Source: Providencia zhijiangensis (GTDB lineage: Bacteria; Pseudomonadota; Gammaproteobacteria; Enterobacterales; Enterobacteriaceae). Taken from it: 64,000 bases of DNA. Under the pieces are notes generated by a model, which was given only the letters and a program-made list of their open reading frames with translations, had not been told where the DNA came from and did not search any database. Positions 33,394 through 44,989 of this stretch are shown one piece after another (the first letter of the stretch is position 1; the number at the start of each line of letters is the position of its first letter). The stretch lies in contig NZ_CP135990.1 of the NCBI RefSeq assembly GCF_030315915.2, forward strand, positions 2,666,001-2,730,000. The letters are read 5' to 3'. The translations under genes were made by a program, and so were the position numbers.

Positions 33394-35146
33394 TTTTAAC
33401 CTCTTTTTGACTGTTCACGATTTCACTTTTATCGTCTGTTTGCAATGCATCTGGCTCAACGTTCATGAGACGTAAAACCCCGCCCATGATAGAACCAAAG
33501 ATAGGTGCAGATACTGCACCTCCGTAGTACTTACCGGCTTTTGGATCGTTGATTAACACAACGAGGGCATAGCGCGGGTTGCTTGCGGGAGCAACCCCTG
33601 CGGTATAAGCGATATATTCGTTGATATAGCGCCCTTCAGGTCCAACTTTTTTGGCGGTACCTGTTTTAATTGCAATACGATAGCCTTTAATTGCGGCACG
33701 TGTTCCCCCGCCACCTGGCAGAGCAACACTTTCCATCATGTGCACAACGGTGCGCATTATTGGCTCAGGAAACACTCGCGTCCCCGGAACAGGCGGGTCG
33801 ACTTTAGTAATCGATAACGGGCGATATATCCCGAAACTACCGATCGTTGCATAGGCACGCGCAAGTTGTAATGGAGTCACCATCTGCCCGTACCCAAAAG
33901 AAAAGGTGGCCCTTTCTAAATCAGACCACCGTGTTTTTTTACTTGGAAAGATGCCACTACTTTCCCCGACTAACCCCAGATTAGTCGGCTTGCCAAACCC
34001 AAAGCGGCTATACACGTCCACCAGCTCTGTGGCAGGCATCGCTAACGCTAATTTTGAAACACCAACGTTACTCGACTTCTGTAAAATACCGGTAATTGAT
34101 AACTCTGCGTAACGCGCAACGTCTTTGATTTCATGACCATTCACGCGGTACGGATAGGTATTTAATACGGTATTTTCTTTCACAATTTTGTTTTGTAGCG
34201 CACTCATCACCACAAGTGGCTTAACGGTTGAACCTGGTTCAAAAATATCCGTGATAGCGCGGTTACGCATGAAATCCATCGGCGTACCCGCGAGATTATT
34301 TGGGTTATAGGATGGACTGTTTGCCATCGCTAAGATTTCCCCAGTATTCACATCCACAAGGATTGCCACACCGGACTCAGCTTTGTTCTCTTGAACACCT
34401 TTTGTTAGCTCGCGATACACAATAGATTGAATACGCTCATCGATACTGAGCATCAAGTTATGGGCTGCTTGGCTATCGACGGAAGAGACGGTCTCAATCA
34501 CACGGCCATTACGGTCTTTACGTACCGTACGTTCACCCGGAGAACCTTTTAACCAACGGTTAAAGCTTTTTTCCACCCCTTCAATACCTTCACCATCGAT
34601 ATTTGTCACGCCTAGTAAGTGAGCCGTCACTGGACCTGATGGGTAATATCGGCGAGATTCTTTACGTAAATAGATCCCTGGAACTTTTAGTTTGCGGACA
34701 TATTCACCGATGGAGGGGTTAACTTGACGAGCGAGGTAAACAAAGCGCCCTTTCGGGTTAGCAGAAATTTTGGTGGTGATTTGTTCAAGAGGAATATCTA
34801 ATGCATCGGCGAGCGCTTTCCAGTGTTCATCGTTACTTACGCCGCCTTTTTCAAAGACTTCTTTAGGATCAGCCCAGATAGCGTTAACCGGGACACTGAC
34901 TGCTAATTGGCGACCTTCACGGTCACTGATCATTCCTCGAGCCGTTGATACTTCTTGAACGCGAAGGGAGCGCATGTCTCCCTCTTTTACCAGTTTTTCC
35001 GGGGCAATAATTTGTAGGTATGCAACGCGAGTCAACAACCCTGCTAATGCCAACCCAATACATCCACACAACAAAACAAAACGCCAGCGAACAAAGCTGG
35101 TGACTTCTTCTGTTTTCTTGTTCTTAGCGGGTTTGGTTGCTTTCAT
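33380..35146 (-). CDS. ftsI: Septal transpeptidase FtsI (PBP3)
   Basis: Division-specific class B penicillin-binding protein. One membrane helix near residues 20-42, a pedestal domain, then a transpeptidase domain with active-site STVK, SSN (QKSSNVG) and KTG (IKTGTAKK). 588 residues. The segment [13 protein letters not shown] has no four-residue insertion of the type associated with beta-lactam resistance in E. coli PBP3. Twelve bases after ftsL. Confidence 0.98.
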   Translation of the reverse strand: MKATKPAKNKKTEEVTSFVRWRFVLLCGCIGLALAGLLTRVAYLQIIAPEKLVKEGDMRSLRVQEVSTARGMISDREGRQLAVSVPVNAIWADPKEVFEKGGVSNDEHWKALADALDIPLEQITTKISANPKGRFVYLARQVNPSIGEYVRKLKVPGIYLRKESRRYYPSGPVTAHLLGVTNIDGEGIEGVEKSFNRWLKGSPGERTVRKDRNGRVIETVSSVDSQAAHNLMLSIDERIQSIVYRELTKGVQENKAESGVAILVDVNTGEILAMANSPSYNPNNLAGTPMDFMRNRAITDIFEPGSTVKPLVVMSALQNKIVKENTVLNTYPYRVNGHEIKDVARYAELSITGILQKSSNVGVSKLALAMPATELVDVYSRFGFGKPTNLGLVGESSGIFPSKKTRWSDLERATFSFGYGQMVTPLQLARAYATIGSFGIYRPLSITKVDPPVPGTRVFPEPIMRTVVHMMESVALPGGGGTRAAIKGYRIAIKTGTAKKVGPEGRYINEYIAYTAGVAPASNPRYALVVLINDPKAGKYYGGAVSAPIFGSIMGGVLRLMNVEPDALQTDDKSEIVNSQKEVKSGRS

Positions 35147-35158
35147 TCTTAACCTTCG

Positions 35159-35479
35159 TTATTGCTTGGAAACAATAATATTTTCTTGGGATGGCTCAAC
35201 ATGAACCATTTGCAATTTTTCAACAGATAAACGCTCAACACGGCTGTGACTGGCTAACGCATTCTCTTCAAGGATCAAGTTTCGCCATTCGATATCGAGA
35301 AAATCTTTCTCTTCGTACAGCTTATCTTTGGCGGCAGTCAGCAGTCGTGTTTCATGAGCGGTGGTCACCACAAACACAGCGCTAATCACTATCGCGGCTA
35401 GCAAAATCATCGGAATAATTCCGTAACGAAATAAATCGCGACCGATGACTCTGGCTAAACTGTGTCTTTCTGGTGTCAT
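35159..35479 (-). CDS. ftsL: Cell division protein FtsL
   Basis: Small bitopic divisome protein of FtsQLB. A short cytoplasmic end, one membrane helix ([20 protein letters not shown]) and a periplasmic leucine-zipper-like coiled coil. 106 residues, somewhat shorter than the E. coli protein (121). Overlaps the rsmH stop by one base. Confidence 0.95.
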   Translation of the reverse strand: MTPERHSLARVIGRDLFRYGIIPMILLAAIVISAVFVVTTAHETRLLTAAKDKLYEEKDFLDIEWRNLILEENALASHSRVERLSVEKLQMVHVEPSQENIIVSKQ

Positions 35480-36432
35480 TACTCTACCGCTCTCTCTGCA
35501 AAACGTAACACCGAGCTACGTGCTCGTGGGTTTTCGTCAATTTCACTCTCGGAAGGCTTCATTTTGCCTAGTGCACGTAATTTAGCGGCACCTAGCTCTT
35601 TGATTTGCGCTTCTGTCAGTGGAATCCCCGCAGGAACAGAAGGTCCGGTACTGTTTTGACGAATAAAGCGTTTTACTAATCTGTCTTCCAATGAATGGAA
35701 ACTGATCACCGATAAACGCCCTTCAGGTGCTAAAACAGACATCGCACCATTTAATGCTTTCTCAATCTCTTCCAGCTCGCTATTGATATAAATACGAATC
35801 GCTTGGAAGCTGCGGGTTGCTGGGTGCTTGTGTCGGTCTTTAATCGGACTGACTTTGGCAATCAGCTCCGCCAAGTGGCGTGTACGCGTTAACGGTTCTT
35901 CTTCGGGATTATGGTTACGCTCAACAATGGCTCTTGCGATACGCTTTGCAAAACGCTCTTCACCAAATGTTTTGAGCACCCATGCGATATCGTCTGCTTC
36001 CGCGTTCATCAGCCATTGCTGCGCGGATTGACCACGCGTTGGATCCATACGCATATCCAGTGGCCCATCACGCATAAATGAGAACCCACGCTCTGGATCA
36101 TCTAACTGCGGCGAAGAGACGCCGAGATCCAGCAACACACCATCAATCTTGCCTACTAAGTCTTCTTCTTCCACATAATCTGCAATTGCTGAAAATGGGC
36201 CATGCTTAATCATAAAACGTGGGTCATCAATCCCTTGAGCGGCTTTAATCGCCTCTGGGTCACGGTCAATGGCAATCAAGCGACCTTGATCTCCTAGTTG
36301 GCTTAAAATCAAGCGAGAGTGCCCGCCACGACCAAATGTGCCATCAATATAGATACCATTTGGTTTAAGATTTAAGCCGTTCACTGCTTCATCGAGCAGT
36401 ACTGTTACGTGTTTAAATTGCTGCTGTGTCAT
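35479..36432 (-). CDS. rsmH: 16S rRNA m4C1402 methyltransferase RsmH
   Basis: SAM-dependent N4-methylation of C1402 in 16S rRNA. Start [20 protein letters not shown], the SAM-binding [34 protein letters not shown] and the C-terminal [10 protein letters not shown] are family signatures. 317 residues (formerly MraW). Two bases after mraZ. Confidence 0.98.
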   Translation of the reverse strand: MTQQQFKHVTVLLDEAVNGLNLKPNGIYIDGTFGRGGHSRLILSQLGDQGRLIAIDRDPEAIKAAQGIDDPRFMIKHGPFSAIADYVEEEDLVGKIDGVLLDLGVSSPQLDDPERGFSFMRDGPLDMRMDPTRGQSAQQWLMNAEADDIAWVLKTFGEERFAKRIARAIVERNHNPEEEPLTRTRHLAELIAKVSPIKDRHKHPATRSFQAIRIYINSELEEIEKALNGAMSVLAPEGRLSVISFHSLEDRLVKRFIRQNSTGPSVPAGIPLTEAQIKELGAAKLRALGKMKPSESEIDENPRARSSVLRFAERAVE

Positions 36433-36434
36433 TG

Positions 36435-36893
36435 TTATAGTGACAAATCCTGTAGACGGGCGGACAGCGGTTCGTCGGCTAGACGCTCAGCAGCGATGTC
36501 AGTTTCCACCTGCTGGTACCACATCTGTTCATCCCAAATTTCAAATTTATTTATTTGGCCCACCAACATGACCTCTTTTGTTAGCCCTGCGTGTTGACGC
36601 AGCGTGCTAGCTAGCAAAAGACGTCCTGCATTGTCTATCTGACATTCACTGGCATGACCAAGTAAAAGGCGCTGTACTCGACGTTCTGCGGGATTCATGG
36701 TGGATAACTTAGACAGTTTTTCCTCAATGATTTCCCATTCGGGTAAGGTATAAAGCAACAGGCATGGCTGGTGAAGGTCAATGGTACACACCATTTGCCC
36801 TTTCGATTCCTCGCTCAGCATTCCTCGATAACGAGTAGGCACGGTTAGTCGCCCTTTGCTGTCGAGATTAACCAGTGTAGCCCCACGAAACAT
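36435..36893 (-). CDS. mraZ: Transcriptional regulator MraZ
   Basis: First dcw gene; a SpoVT/AbrB-like DNA-binding protein with two repeats, each with the [13 protein letters not shown] or [13 protein letters not shown] type segment. It represses the dcw promoter in E. coli by binding GTGGG-type repeats. 152 residues, standard size. Three matching boxes lie just upstream at 36923-36948. Confidence 0.97.
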   Translation of the reverse strand: MFRGATLVNLDSKGRLTVPTRYRGMLSEESKGQMVCTIDLHQPCLLLYTLPEWEIIEEKLSKLSTMNPAERRVQRLLLGHASECQIDNAGRLLLASTLRQHAGLTKEVMLVGQINKFEIWDEQMWYQQVETDIAAERLADEPLSARLQDLSL

Positions 36894-36922
36894 ACCTGAT
36901 TTTTCCCCTTTATTTCCAACTG

Positions 36923-36948
36923 CCCCACTTTACCCCACAATTCTCCAC
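36923..36948 (-). promoter_or_regulatory. MraZ boxes (three 10-bp-spaced repeats)
   Basis: On the minus strand, GTGGAG, GTGGGG and GTGGGG at 36948-36943, 36938-36933 and 36928-36923 are spaced exactly 10 bp, on one helical face, 30 bases upstream of mraZ. This matches the known MraZ operator design. Confidence 0.88.
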
Positions 36949-36954
36949 TTATAA

Positions 36955-36984
36955 AGTTTACGAATGGTATGAAAACGTTGTCAA
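36955..36984 (-). promoter_or_regulatory. Promoter of the dcw (mra) operon
   Basis: A perfect -35 TTGACA (36984-36979) and a -10 TAAACT (36960-36955) separated by 18 bp, reading toward mraZ. The MraZ boxes begin just downstream, so bound MraZ would block transcription start. Confidence 0.7.
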
Positions 36985-37509
36985 GCCAGCCGCACGTAGC
37001 TTTAGCTTTATTTACAGAACGTTTTAGAAAAGAAAAAGTTGGAAAAAATCTTACTTGGAAAGAAAAAGAGAAATAACGAGTTGATATAATTCACTTATTT
37101 ATAAAACGCAGGTAAAACATATTTAAATCTATTTCATTGCTGCAAAATCATACAAATTTGAGTAAATGATATATACGTCTCATTTTTAATCAGTTTATTT
37201 CGTGTCTATTCTTTACCTTTTGATCATCATTTATTGATGATTATTTAAACAAAACTACCAAATAATACGTATTATTATATAAAATCATTATATTTCAATA
37301 CATTAAACAACTGTTTTAATTCACAGTGTTATTTTACTGACAATAATTTGCTCATTGTATTTATCGGTTTTTTTATGGGTTAAAAAAATTTAATTCGTCA
37401 AAAAACCAATCGATGCAAAATAATCAAAAAAAGTATTAGGAAAATTCCTAAAGTGAAATATTTACAGGATAACGCAATAAAAAAATCGCAATCACCCATA
37501 AATTTCACC
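36985..37509. other. Non-coding gap upstream of mraZ
   Basis: About 525 bases of AT-rich sequence with no supported gene between the dcw promoter and the cra terminator. Several A and T tracts, but no clear repeat or operator. Confidence 0.6.
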
Positions 37510-37536
37510 AAAAAAAAGCCCCTAATAGATAGGGGC
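37510..37536 (-). terminator. cra terminator
   Basis: GCCCCTA (37518-37524) pairs with TAGGGGC (37530-37536), followed on the minus strand by eight T residues. A second, tail-less hairpin (AGTGGATAA at 37595-37603 with TTATCCACT at 37607-37615) overlaps the cra stop. Confidence 0.88.
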
Positions 37537-37613
37537 GGATATATTACTAAGAATCTTGGTTAACATCACTAACTATTAAACCGGTTTTTTCACCAGTGGA
37601 TAAGGTTTATCCA

Positions 37614-38624
37614 CTACTGTTTGCGACCTAAACTACCACGGCGACATAAGTCCCTGCGAATTCGACGAATTCCAGTTTCTGGCTTCTGTTTCTCGTCTAG
37701 GCTGGCTAATACCAATTCTAAAATACGCTCTGCAATATCACGGTGGCGCTGAGCGAGAGAGAGCACAGGACAACCGAGGAAATCCAGTAATTCGTTATCA
37801 CCAAAGGTGCTGATAACCATGTTTTCAGGTAAGCGGCCATTGCGTTTCAATGCCACATCCAACACGCCTTGCAGCAAAGAAAATGACGTTGTGAATAATG
37901 CATCCGGCATCGCGTTACCGCTATCTAGCCATTGGGAGAAAACGTCGGCCGCGGCATCACGCTCATAACTATTGGCGTATAAATAATTGACTTCGCGAGT
38001 GTCCCCTTCCCATGCTTTACGGAAACCTTGCTCACGTAGATAGCTAACAGAAAGTTCAGGTAATGCCCCGAGATATAAGACCGATTCAGCTGAGAATTTA
38101 CGTAATTCTTTAGAGATCATCAGAGCATCTTCTTGGTCGTCACCGACCACGCTAATGAAATGCTCTTTTTCTAATGCTCTATCCAGCGCGATGATAGGCA
38201 GTGAACGGTTCGCCCAGCGCTGATAAAACGGATGTTCAGGAGGTAATGCGGTAGACACAATAATCGCGTCAACTTGGCGCTGCAGTAAATGTTCCACGCA
38301 ACGAATTTCGTTGTCAGGTTGGTCTTCTGAACACGCAATTAAAAGCTGATATCCGCGCTGACGAGCTTGTCTCTCAAGATAATTGGCGATACGGGTATAG
38401 CTAGTATTTTCAAGATCAGGGATCACCAACCCGATTGAGCGAGTGCGACCTGCGCGTAACCCTGCAGCGACTGCGTTTGGATGGTAATTGTGCTCTCTGA
38501 CGACTGCCATCACTTTTTCTACAGTTTTATCGCTGACTCGATACTGCTTGGCCTTGCCGTTGATCACATAACTAGCCGTTGTGCGGGAAACACCCGCTAG
38601 ACGGGCTATCTCATCCAGTTTCAC
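37614..38624 (-). CDS. cra: Catabolite repressor/activator Cra (FruR)
   Basis: LacI/GalR-family regulator of carbon flux, released from DNA by fructose phosphates. The helix-turn-helix [20 protein letters not shown] and hinge region are almost identical to E. coli, followed by the periplasmic-binding-type core. The GTG start at 38624 (V-KLDEIA) is chosen as in E. coli, with AGAGGT upstream; the open frame reaches 38663 but that N-terminus has no family support. 336 residues. Downstream of ilvIH. Confidence 0.97.
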   Translation of the reverse strand: MKLDEIARLAGVSRTTASYVINGKAKQYRVSDKTVEKVMAVVREHNYHPNAVAAGLRAGRTRSIGLVIPDLENTSYTRIANYLERQARQRGYQLLIACSEDQPDNEIRCVEHLLQRQVDAIIVSTALPPEHPFYQRWANRSLPIIALDRALEKEHFISVVGDDQEDALMISKELRKFSAESVLYLGALPELSVSYLREQGFRKAWEGDTREVNYLYANSYERDAAADVFSQWLDSGNAMPDALFTTSFSLLQGVLDVALKRNGRLPENMVISTFGDNELLDFLGCPVLSLAQRHRDIAERILELVLASLDEKQKPETGIRRIRRDLCRRGSLGRKQ

Positions 38625-38708
38625 GTTAACCTCTTTGCAATTTGGGAAACAGCCCCGAGTCATTCGAGGCCTTAATCCGCTCTATTCTACCTGCGGCGGA
38701 TAAATTTT

Positions 38709-39200
38709 TCATCGCATAATTTTATCGCCACGAGAAACACCAACAATCCCTGAGCGTGCAACTTCAACAATTTCAGCAACACCACGCACAGCTTCAAGGA
38801 ATGCATCCAGTTTATCGCTTGTTCCTGCGAGCTGAACGGTGTACAGCGTTGGTGTCACATCCACGATTTGCCCACGGAAAATATCGGCACTTCGCTTAAT
38901 TTCATCGCGCCCATAACCGGAAGCTTGTAGTTTCACTAACATGATTTCACGCTCGACATGAGCTGATGCGGTCAGTTCACTCACACGCAACACATCCACC
39001 AGTTTATGCAACTGTTTTTCAATCTGCTCGAGCACCTTGGCATCCCCTTTTGTCTGGATGGTCATCCGTGACAATGTCGGATCGTCGGTCGGTGCTACGG
39101 TCAAGCTTTCGATGTTATAACCGCGCTGTGAAAACAACCCAATCACGCGAGATAATGCCCCTGATTCATTCTCTAGTAACACTGATAAGATACGACGCAT
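38709..39200 (-). CDS. ilvH: Acetolactate synthase III small (regulatory) subunit
   Basis: Regulatory subunit giving valine feedback inhibition to IlvI. An N-terminal ACT domain ([29 protein letters not shown]) and a second ACT-like C-domain with GYGRDEIKR. 163 residues as in E. coli. Two bases after the ilvI stop, so translationally coupled. Confidence 0.98.
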   Translation of the reverse strand: MRRILSVLLENESGALSRVIGLFSQRGYNIESLTVAPTDDPTLSRMTIQTKGDAKVLEQIEKQLHKLVDVLRVSELTASAHVEREIMLVKLQASGYGRDEIKRSADIFRGQIVDVTPTLYTVQLAGTSDKLDAFLEAVRGVAEIVEVARSGIVGVSRGDKIMR

Positions 39201-39202
39201 GA

Positions 39203-40930
39203 TCAAGTCCTCTCCGTTTTACTTAACCACATTTCATCCATTGCTCCACCACGGATCTGCATTGGGTAAACATGCTCAGTTTCATCAATATTAATATCTA
39301 CAAAGACCAGACGCTGGTTTTCATTCACTTCGACTAGCGCTTGTTTCAGCTTATCTTCAAGTTCATCAGGGGAGGCAATTGAAATCCCCACATGCCCATA
39401 AGCCTCAGCTAATTTTGTGAAATTTGGCAATGACTGCATATAGGACTGTGAGTGACGACCTTGATAAATCATGTCCTGCCACTGTTTTACCATGCCCAAG
39501 AAACCATTATTCAGATTCAGGATCAGTACCGGCAATCCATATTGCAGCGCAGTTGAAAGCTCTTGAATGTTCATCTGAATACTGCCGTCGCCAGTCACGC
39601 ATACAACCGTGGATTTAGGGTGTGCTAATTTAACCCCTAAAGCAGCTGGCAAACCAAAGCCCATGGTGCCTAAGCCCCCTGAGTTGATCCAGTGCCGTGG
39701 TTTATCAAACGGATAATAAAGTGCAGCAAACATTTGGTGCTGCCCCACATCTGAGGTCACATAAGCTTCACCGTTGGTTAAGCGGTAAATAGCCTCAATG
39801 GCTTGTTGCGGCTTCACTTTACTTGGGTTTAATGCATATTTTAGGCACTGTTTTTCGCGCCAAATACCGATCTCCTTCCACCACGTTTGCAGTGCAGCGG
39901 TATCTTGCTCGGCAGCCGCATGATCCAGTTGAGCAATCATCTGTTCTAACGTGAGTTTTGCATCGCCAACAATGGGAATATCCGCTTTGACTGTTTTCGA
40001 AATTGAGGTTGGGTCCACATCAATTTGGATCACGGTTGCATTCGGGCAATATTTTTCTAAGTTATTGGTTGTTCGGTCGTCAAAGCGAACACCTACCGCA
40101 AAAATCACATCAGAATGATGCATCACTTTGTTAGCTTCGTAGGTGCCATGCATTCCGAGCATACCCACAGATTGTTGGTGAGTTTCGGGAAATGCGCCTA
40201 GCCCCATCAACGTTGATACCACTGGCAACTGAAGTTTTTCAGCTAATGTCATTAGCTCCGCGGAGCAATTGGCATTGCTCGCACCGCCACCGATATACAT
40301 CACTGGATTCTTCGCCGCGACTAATTTGGTCAACGCTTTCTTAATTTGGCCTTTGTGCCCTTGTAAGGTCGGATTATATGAGCGCAATGAGACGGATTCA
40401 GGGTAGCGATAAGGGAATTTAGCGGCCGGATTCACCGTATCTTTTGGAAAGTCGATCACCACAGGCCCTGGGCGTCCACTCGCCGCAATATAGAACGCTT
40501 TTTTGATGGTTTCAGGGATCTCTTTCGCGTGTTTGATGAGAAAACTATGCTTCACGATTGGGCGCGAAATACCCACCATATCGCACTCTTGGAACGCATC
40601 GTTCCCAATTAATGAACTGGCGACCTGCCCCGATAAAACCACCATGGGTACAGAGTCCATATACGCAGTCGCAATACCGGTTATCGCATTGGTTGCGCCG
40701 GGTCCTGACGTTACTAACACTACGCCCACATCCCCTGTTGAGCGCGCATAGCCATCGGCCATATGCACCGCAGCTTGCTCGTGACGAACTAAAATATGCT
40801 CTACGCCACCCACGGTATGCAGTGCATCATAAATATCAAGAACTGCGCCTCCCGGATAGCCAAATACGTGTTTCACTCCTTGGTCAATCAATGACTTGAC
40901 GACCATTTCTGCTCCCGACAACATCTCCAT
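39203..40930 (-). CDS. ilvI: Acetolactate synthase III large subunit
   Basis: Thiamine-diphosphate and FAD enzyme forming acetolactate or acetohydroxybutyrate, the first common step to valine, leucine and isoleucine. Features: [15 protein letters not shown] and [15 protein letters not shown] with the catalytic Glu near residue 50, and the TPP motif [16 protein letters not shown] ending in NLNN. 575 residues. In E. coli the operon is Lrp-activated; the upstream 329 bases are AT-rich. Confidence 0.98.
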   Translation of the reverse strand: MEMLSGAEMVVKSLIDQGVKHVFGYPGGAVLDIYDALHTVGGVEHILVRHEQAAVHMADGYARSTGDVGVVLVTSGPGATNAITGIATAYMDSVPMVVLSGQVASSLIGNDAFQECDMVGISRPIVKHSFLIKHAKEIPETIKKAFYIAASGRPGPVVIDFPKDTVNPAAKFPYRYPESVSLRSYNPTLQGHKGQIKKALTKLVAAKNPVMYIGGGASNANCSAELMTLAEKLQLPVVSTLMGLGAFPETHQQSVGMLGMHGTYEANKVMHHSDVIFAVGVRFDDRTTNNLEKYCPNATVIQIDVDPTSISKTVKADIPIVGDAKLTLEQMIAQLDHAAAEQDTAALQTWWKEIGIWREKQCLKYALNPSKVKPQQAIEAIYRLTNGEAYVTSDVGQHQMFAALYYPFDKPRHWINSGGLGTMGFGLPAALGVKLAHPKSTVVCVTGDGSIQMNIQELSTALQYGLPVLILNLNNGFLGMVKQWQDMIYQGRHSQSYMQSLPNFTKLAEAYGHVGISIASPDELEDKLKQALVEVNENQRLVFVDINIDETEHVYPMQIRGGAMDEMWLSKTERT

Positions 40931-41205
40931 GAGTTTGCCCTCAGACTATTTGCAAGTTAACAGAGAGCCGAACAGCCCTCTTTAATTTTTATTAAGTTAG
41001 TCATAAATTCAGCTCTTAACATATCCCTACCATTTGTGGGACGCAAATTTGATTTCGTAGAGAAATTAAGGAAGATTTCATTTTGTCTTGAACATGAAAA
41101 TTCGGCAGATTCATTGACTAGTTTTCAATCAAAATAGAGCGAAAATAACTAAAAGGTAAGCAAAAATAGTGGCAACGCGATTTTACATAAATAGCAGGTA
41201 AAACA
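40931..41205. promoter_or_regulatory. ilvIH upstream region
   Basis: Non-coding stretch between ilvI and the terminator of the acyl-CoA synthetase gene. It must contain the ilvIH promoter. It is AT-rich as expected for Lrp control, but no Lrp site or promoter hexamers could be assigned with confidence. Confidence 0.5.
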
Positions 41206-41236
41206 AAGCCCTTCAGGGATAACCACTGAAGGGCTT
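41206..41236 (-). terminator. Terminator of the acyl-CoA synthetase gene
   Basis: An 11-bp perfect stem (AAGCCCTTCAG at 41206-41216, CTGAAGGGCTT at 41226-41236) followed on the minus strand by TGTTTT, 24 bases past the stop at 41260. Confidence 0.85.
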
Positions 41237-41259
41237 AGAAAATATGATTAAATATCGAA

Positions 41260-43092
41260 TTACTCTTGATACATAGATTCAATTTCTAATCGGTAGCGCT
41301 CTGAAATAATTTTACGGCGTAATTTCAGCGTAGGCGTTAATTCACCTTTCTCCATTGAGAAATTGCTTGGTAACAGTGTAAAACGCTTCACTTGATGGAA
41401 GTTTTCCAGATTCTTTTGTAGCTCTTTGAGACGACCTTCAAACAGCGCGACAATTTTAGAGTCTTTTAACAGCTCCAAACGATCACGGTATTTTAAGTTA
41501 ATTGAATTTGCATACTCTTCAAGGCTGTCATAGCAAGGCACAATCAGCGCAGAGACAAATTTACGTGCATCAGCAATGACAGCAATATGCTCAATAAAAC
41601 GGTCTTGACCTAAAACACCTTCGATAACCTGTGGCGCAATATATTTCCCGTTAGACGTTTTCATTAAATCTTTCAGTCTATCCGTAATATATAAGTTACC
41701 TTGCTCATCGATTTTTCCGGCATCCCCTGTACGCAACCAACCATCAGCCGTGAATGTATCTATCGTTTCTTTCGGGCGATTATAGTAGCCTTTCATGACG
41801 ACGGGGCCTTTGACTTGGATTTCGTCGTTTGCGCCAATGCGTACAGAAATGGCAGAAAGCGGTGTACCAATTGAACCTAATGGGTATTTGTTAGCTTCCC
41901 AGCACGAGACTGTCGCGCAAGTTTCGCTCATCCCATAGCCATATTTGATATTCACACCTGCAGACAAGAAAAACGCAATCACATCATCATCGAGACGCGC
42001 GCCCGCCGCTGGCATAAAACGAATGCGACCACCGAGCCCTTGGCGAATTTTGCTCAGAACCAGTTTATCTGCCAATGCATATAAGCGATTGTTGATAAAT
42101 GAAAGAGATTTACCTTTCGCCATCGCTTTCACTTTTTGTTTCCCTATCGCAATCGCCCATTTGAAAATCGCACGACGCATGAAAGGCGCTTGGGATACTT
42201 TACTTTGTACTGCGCTGTAAACTTTCTCATAGAAACGTGGTACGGCACACATCACCGTTGGCTTAACATCAGCAAGCGCTTCTTTTACTAAATTAGTATT
42301 GGTTAAATAGACATTACGCGCGCCGCTGTGCATGACATAAAAACTCCATGCGCGTTCAAAAACGTGGGAAAGCGGTAGAAAACATAATGAAACATCGTCT
42401 TCGGACAGTTCTAAACGGTTGTCATGAAGATAAAGCTGAGCTGCCATATTGTAGTAATCTAGCATTACCCCTTTCGGTTCACCCGTGGTGCCCGAGGTAT
42501 AAATAATGGTGAATAAATCACTTAAATTTTGAGCAGCAATTCGCGCATCTAACTCAGCTTGATATTGAGGCTGAGCGAGGGACATAAATGTCGATAAGTG
42601 CATGCTGTTAGCCACTTGGCCATCTAATTCAACATTATCATCTAATGCAATGATAGCGGTGAGTTGCGGGCAATGGGCAAGTAATTGGCAAGCAACTTGG
42701 TATTGTTCTTGAGCACCCACAAAGAGGATCTTAATGTTGGCGTCATTAATGATATAGGCGGCTTGGTCGATACTGCTGGTAGCATAGAGAGGCACCGTCA
42801 CGGCTTTAATTTGTAATACAGCCAGATCAACCAAAGACCAATTCATACTGTTTTGAGCAAAAAGCCCAATATTCTCTTGCGGTGCAACATTCATCGCTAA
42901 GAGCTGATGTGCAATCGCGGTGGTTTTGGTACCCACTTCTGCCCAAGTCAGTTCTGATTGATGTCCGTTGTCCCATTGACTGAAAGCTATCCGATCCGCT
43001 GACTCGCTCGCGTCCATTCTGGAACGTATGCGGTTAACAATATGATATGGATATAGATTTTCAGTAATCAAAGTGTATTCCCTATAGGTCAT
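41260..43092 (-). CDS. AMP-dependent long-chain acyl-CoA synthetase (FadD15/FAA1-like)
   Basis: Adenylate-forming enzyme activating a carboxylic acid, most likely a long-chain fatty acid, to acyl-CoA. The AMP-binding motif YTSGTTGEPKG is at residues 198-208, the A5 region YGMSETCATVS near 392, the TGDAGKIDEQGNLYITDR hinge near 455, and DLMKTSNGKYIAPQVIE. 610 residues, the size of FAA1/FadD15-type rather than E. coli FadD (561). It lies between ilvI and leuO, where E. coli has no gene. Substrate specificity is inferred. Confidence 0.9.
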   Translation of the reverse strand: MTYREYTLITENLYPYHIVNRIRSRMDASESADRIAFSQWDNGHQSELTWAEVGTKTTAIAHQLLAMNVAPQENIGLFAQNSMNWSLVDLAVLQIKAVTVPLYATSSIDQAAYIINDANIKILFVGAQEQYQVACQLLAHCPQLTAIIALDDNVELDGQVANSMHLSTFMSLAQPQYQAELDARIAAQNLSDLFTIIYTSGTTGEPKGVMLDYYNMAAQLYLHDNRLELSEDDVSLCFLPLSHVFERAWSFYVMHSGARNVYLTNTNLVKEALADVKPTVMCAVPRFYEKVYSAVQSKVSQAPFMRRAIFKWAIAIGKQKVKAMAKGKSLSFINNRLYALADKLVLSKIRQGLGGRIRFMPAAGARLDDDVIAFFLSAGVNIKYGYGMSETCATVSCWEANKYPLGSIGTPLSAISVRIGANDEIQVKGPVVMKGYYNRPKETIDTFTADGWLRTGDAGKIDEQGNLYITDRLKDLMKTSNGKYIAPQVIEGVLGQDRFIEHIAVIADARKFVSALIVPCYDSLEEYANSINLKYRDRLELLKDSKIVALFEGRLKELQKNLENFHQVKRFTLLPSNFSMEKGELTPTLKLRRKIISERYRLEIESMYQE

Positions 43093-43254
43093 TAGAATTT
43101 TAAGTCATTCGGCAAACTCACAAATAACCTAATCTTAATACTTTTTATTATTTCAGCTTACATCTGTTAGCTGAATATTTTGAGTGTATAGCGGAAAGAT
43201 AAACGAGGAAAGGAATAAAGTGTAAATTTTTTGCAAATGCTACGGACACAACAA

Positions 43255-43284
43255 AACTCGCCACTATTTTCATCATGGCGAGTT
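43255..43284 (-). terminator. leuO terminator
   Basis: AACTCGCCA (43255-43263) pairs with TGGCGAGTT (43276-43284), followed on the minus strand by TTGTTGTG. It lies 55 bases past the leuO stop. Confidence 0.75.
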
Positions 43285-43338
43285 AGTATTTAGAGGAATA
43301 TGCTAGTGTTATCTTGGAATGAATTGAATCAATTTAGC

Positions 43339-44286
43339 TTACAACTGTTCTATCATTTGGCAAAACTGCGTTTTCATCCATTGATGGCCTTTATCTCGCG
43401 CCGTCGATTCATGCCACGTTAAATAACATGGGCGAGAATTATCTTCCCAAGGCAATGATAAAGTACGTAGTTGCAGTTGACTTGCATGGTGTTCCACTAA
43501 CCATTTAGGTGCAATCGCCACTAAATCGGTTTGTGCCACAATGTTCAATACACTGTTTAAGTCAGTTCCTTGATAACTGACAGTGTGTGAAAGTTCCGTA
43601 TTATGGTAATACAGTTTGCTAAATGACCCGATATTATCCATTGCCATAATAGCGTGTCTTTCACTCACTAACATTTCTTGATTAATGGTACTTTCAATTC
43701 TTGGGTGGTGATTCGCTACGACTAAAACTAATTCATCATTAAATAAAATCTGATGTTGATATTCGGGTTTTTCGAATTGATTATAGCCCAAGAAGAAATC
43801 TATCTCTTGATACTTTAATTGATGCGCTATGTTATTCCCTAAAAAAGAATGAATGAAAACTTGAATATTTGGCGATGCAATTTTAAATTTATCAACAATT
43901 ATTGCCGCTAAGCGAATATCCAATGGAGAGCAAATAGATAAGTTAAATGCTCTTTCGCTTTGCTTAGGATCAAATCCTGCGCCTGGTAATTCATTATGCA
44001 CCAATTGAAGCGCTTGTCTTACTGGCCCAAATAATTGTTTAGCACGCGAAGTTGGTTGAATACCACGCCCATAACGAACAAATAATTCGTCATTGAACAT
44101 AGATTTTAAACGGGATACGGCGTTACTTACTGCTGGCTGAGACATACCGAGAACTTGTGCTGCACGAGTGACATTTTGCATTTGCATCACAACATCAAAA
44201 ACAGTTAATAAGTTCAAATCAACATTACGCAGATGAATATCGCTACTTTCTTTTTTTGCTGTTGAGATCGTATCAAAATCAGTCAT
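43339..44286 (-). CDS. leuO: LysR-family regulator LeuO
   Basis: Global LysR-type regulator and H-NS antagonist. The helix-turn-helix is in VDLNLLTVFDVVMQMQNVTRAAQVLGMSQPAVSNAVSRL, near identical to E. coli LeuO, followed by DELFVRYGRGIQPT and the effector domain ending with TWHESTARDKGHQWM. The ATG at 44286 is preceded by GGAG at a 6-base spacing; a GTG at 44298 is also in frame. 315 residues. Divergent from the leu operon across an AT-rich gap, as in E. coli. Confidence 0.96.
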   Translation of the reverse strand: MTDFDTISTAKKESSDIHLRNVDLNLLTVFDVVMQMQNVTRAAQVLGMSQPAVSNAVSRLKSMFNDELFVRYGRGIQPTSRAKQLFGPVRQALQLVHNELPGAGFDPKQSERAFNLSICSPLDIRLAAIIVDKFKIASPNIQVFIHSFLGNNIAHQLKYQEIDFFLGYNQFEKPEYQHQILFNDELVLVVANHHPRIESTINQEMLVSERHAIMAMDNIGSFSKLYYHNTELSHTVSYQGTDLNSVLNIVAQTDLVAIAPKWLVEHHASQLQLRTLSLPWEDNSRPCYLTWHESTARDKGHQWMKTQFCQMIEQL

Positions 44287-44919
44287 TTTTAACTCCACTA
44301 AATATATTTATCATTTTTAATTAATGAACATGATTCATCAAAGCAATATTGACGAAAAATATAAAATCATTAAATATTATTTTTAAAACAACTTATACAT
44401 GATAAGTTATTTCGCTTTCCCTGCATTTATTAAAACGACGCTTCTATTCTTTTTGCCCATAAATTAGAATCGAGGTATAGATATCATCATAAAATGCAAA
44501 TATTCATCAGTGTAATGGGTGCGTGTAACTTATTAAAGCCAGCATCATTTCGATAAAAATAATAAAACAAATTCAAGAATAAATCATAATAAATCTCTTC
44601 TATAAACGCGCTTGAATCTCATTATCAGATTAATTTTTAATTATTTATTTATTAGATAATTAACCTTATTTGAAGCATAGCCATCATCAATACCAACAAA
44701 GACTTTTATCTAACTTCTGCATACTTTCATTACATAAACATAATAAAAATCATTACGTTATAAAAATATCATCATGCCATTAATTTTTAGACGAAATTTT
44801 AGCCTACTTTTAGCGGCCTGATATAGACAAAAACATCATAAAAATTATAAATATCAGACGCAAACTCCAATAATCGATAACAACTCAATTTCGAGCATTT
44901 CGCGCTCAAAAAATTAAGT
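44287..44919. promoter_or_regulatory. leuO-leuL intergenic region
   Basis: About 630 bases of strongly AT-rich DNA between divergent leuO and the leu operon. Contains no supported gene. In E. coli this region is a well-studied H-NS/LeuO control region; here only the AT-richness supports a similar role. Confidence 0.55.
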
Positions 44920-44948
44920 TTGACATCATTATTGAAATCACGTATCAA
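44920..44948 (+). promoter_or_regulatory. leu operon promoter
   Basis: A perfect -35 TTGACA (44920-44925), 17-bp spacer and -10 TATCAA (44943-44948), 42 bases upstream of the leuL start. Confidence 0.75.
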
Positions 44949-44989
44949 TAAATGCAGATTATTTGAAATTCATAGAGAGACAGTTACCC

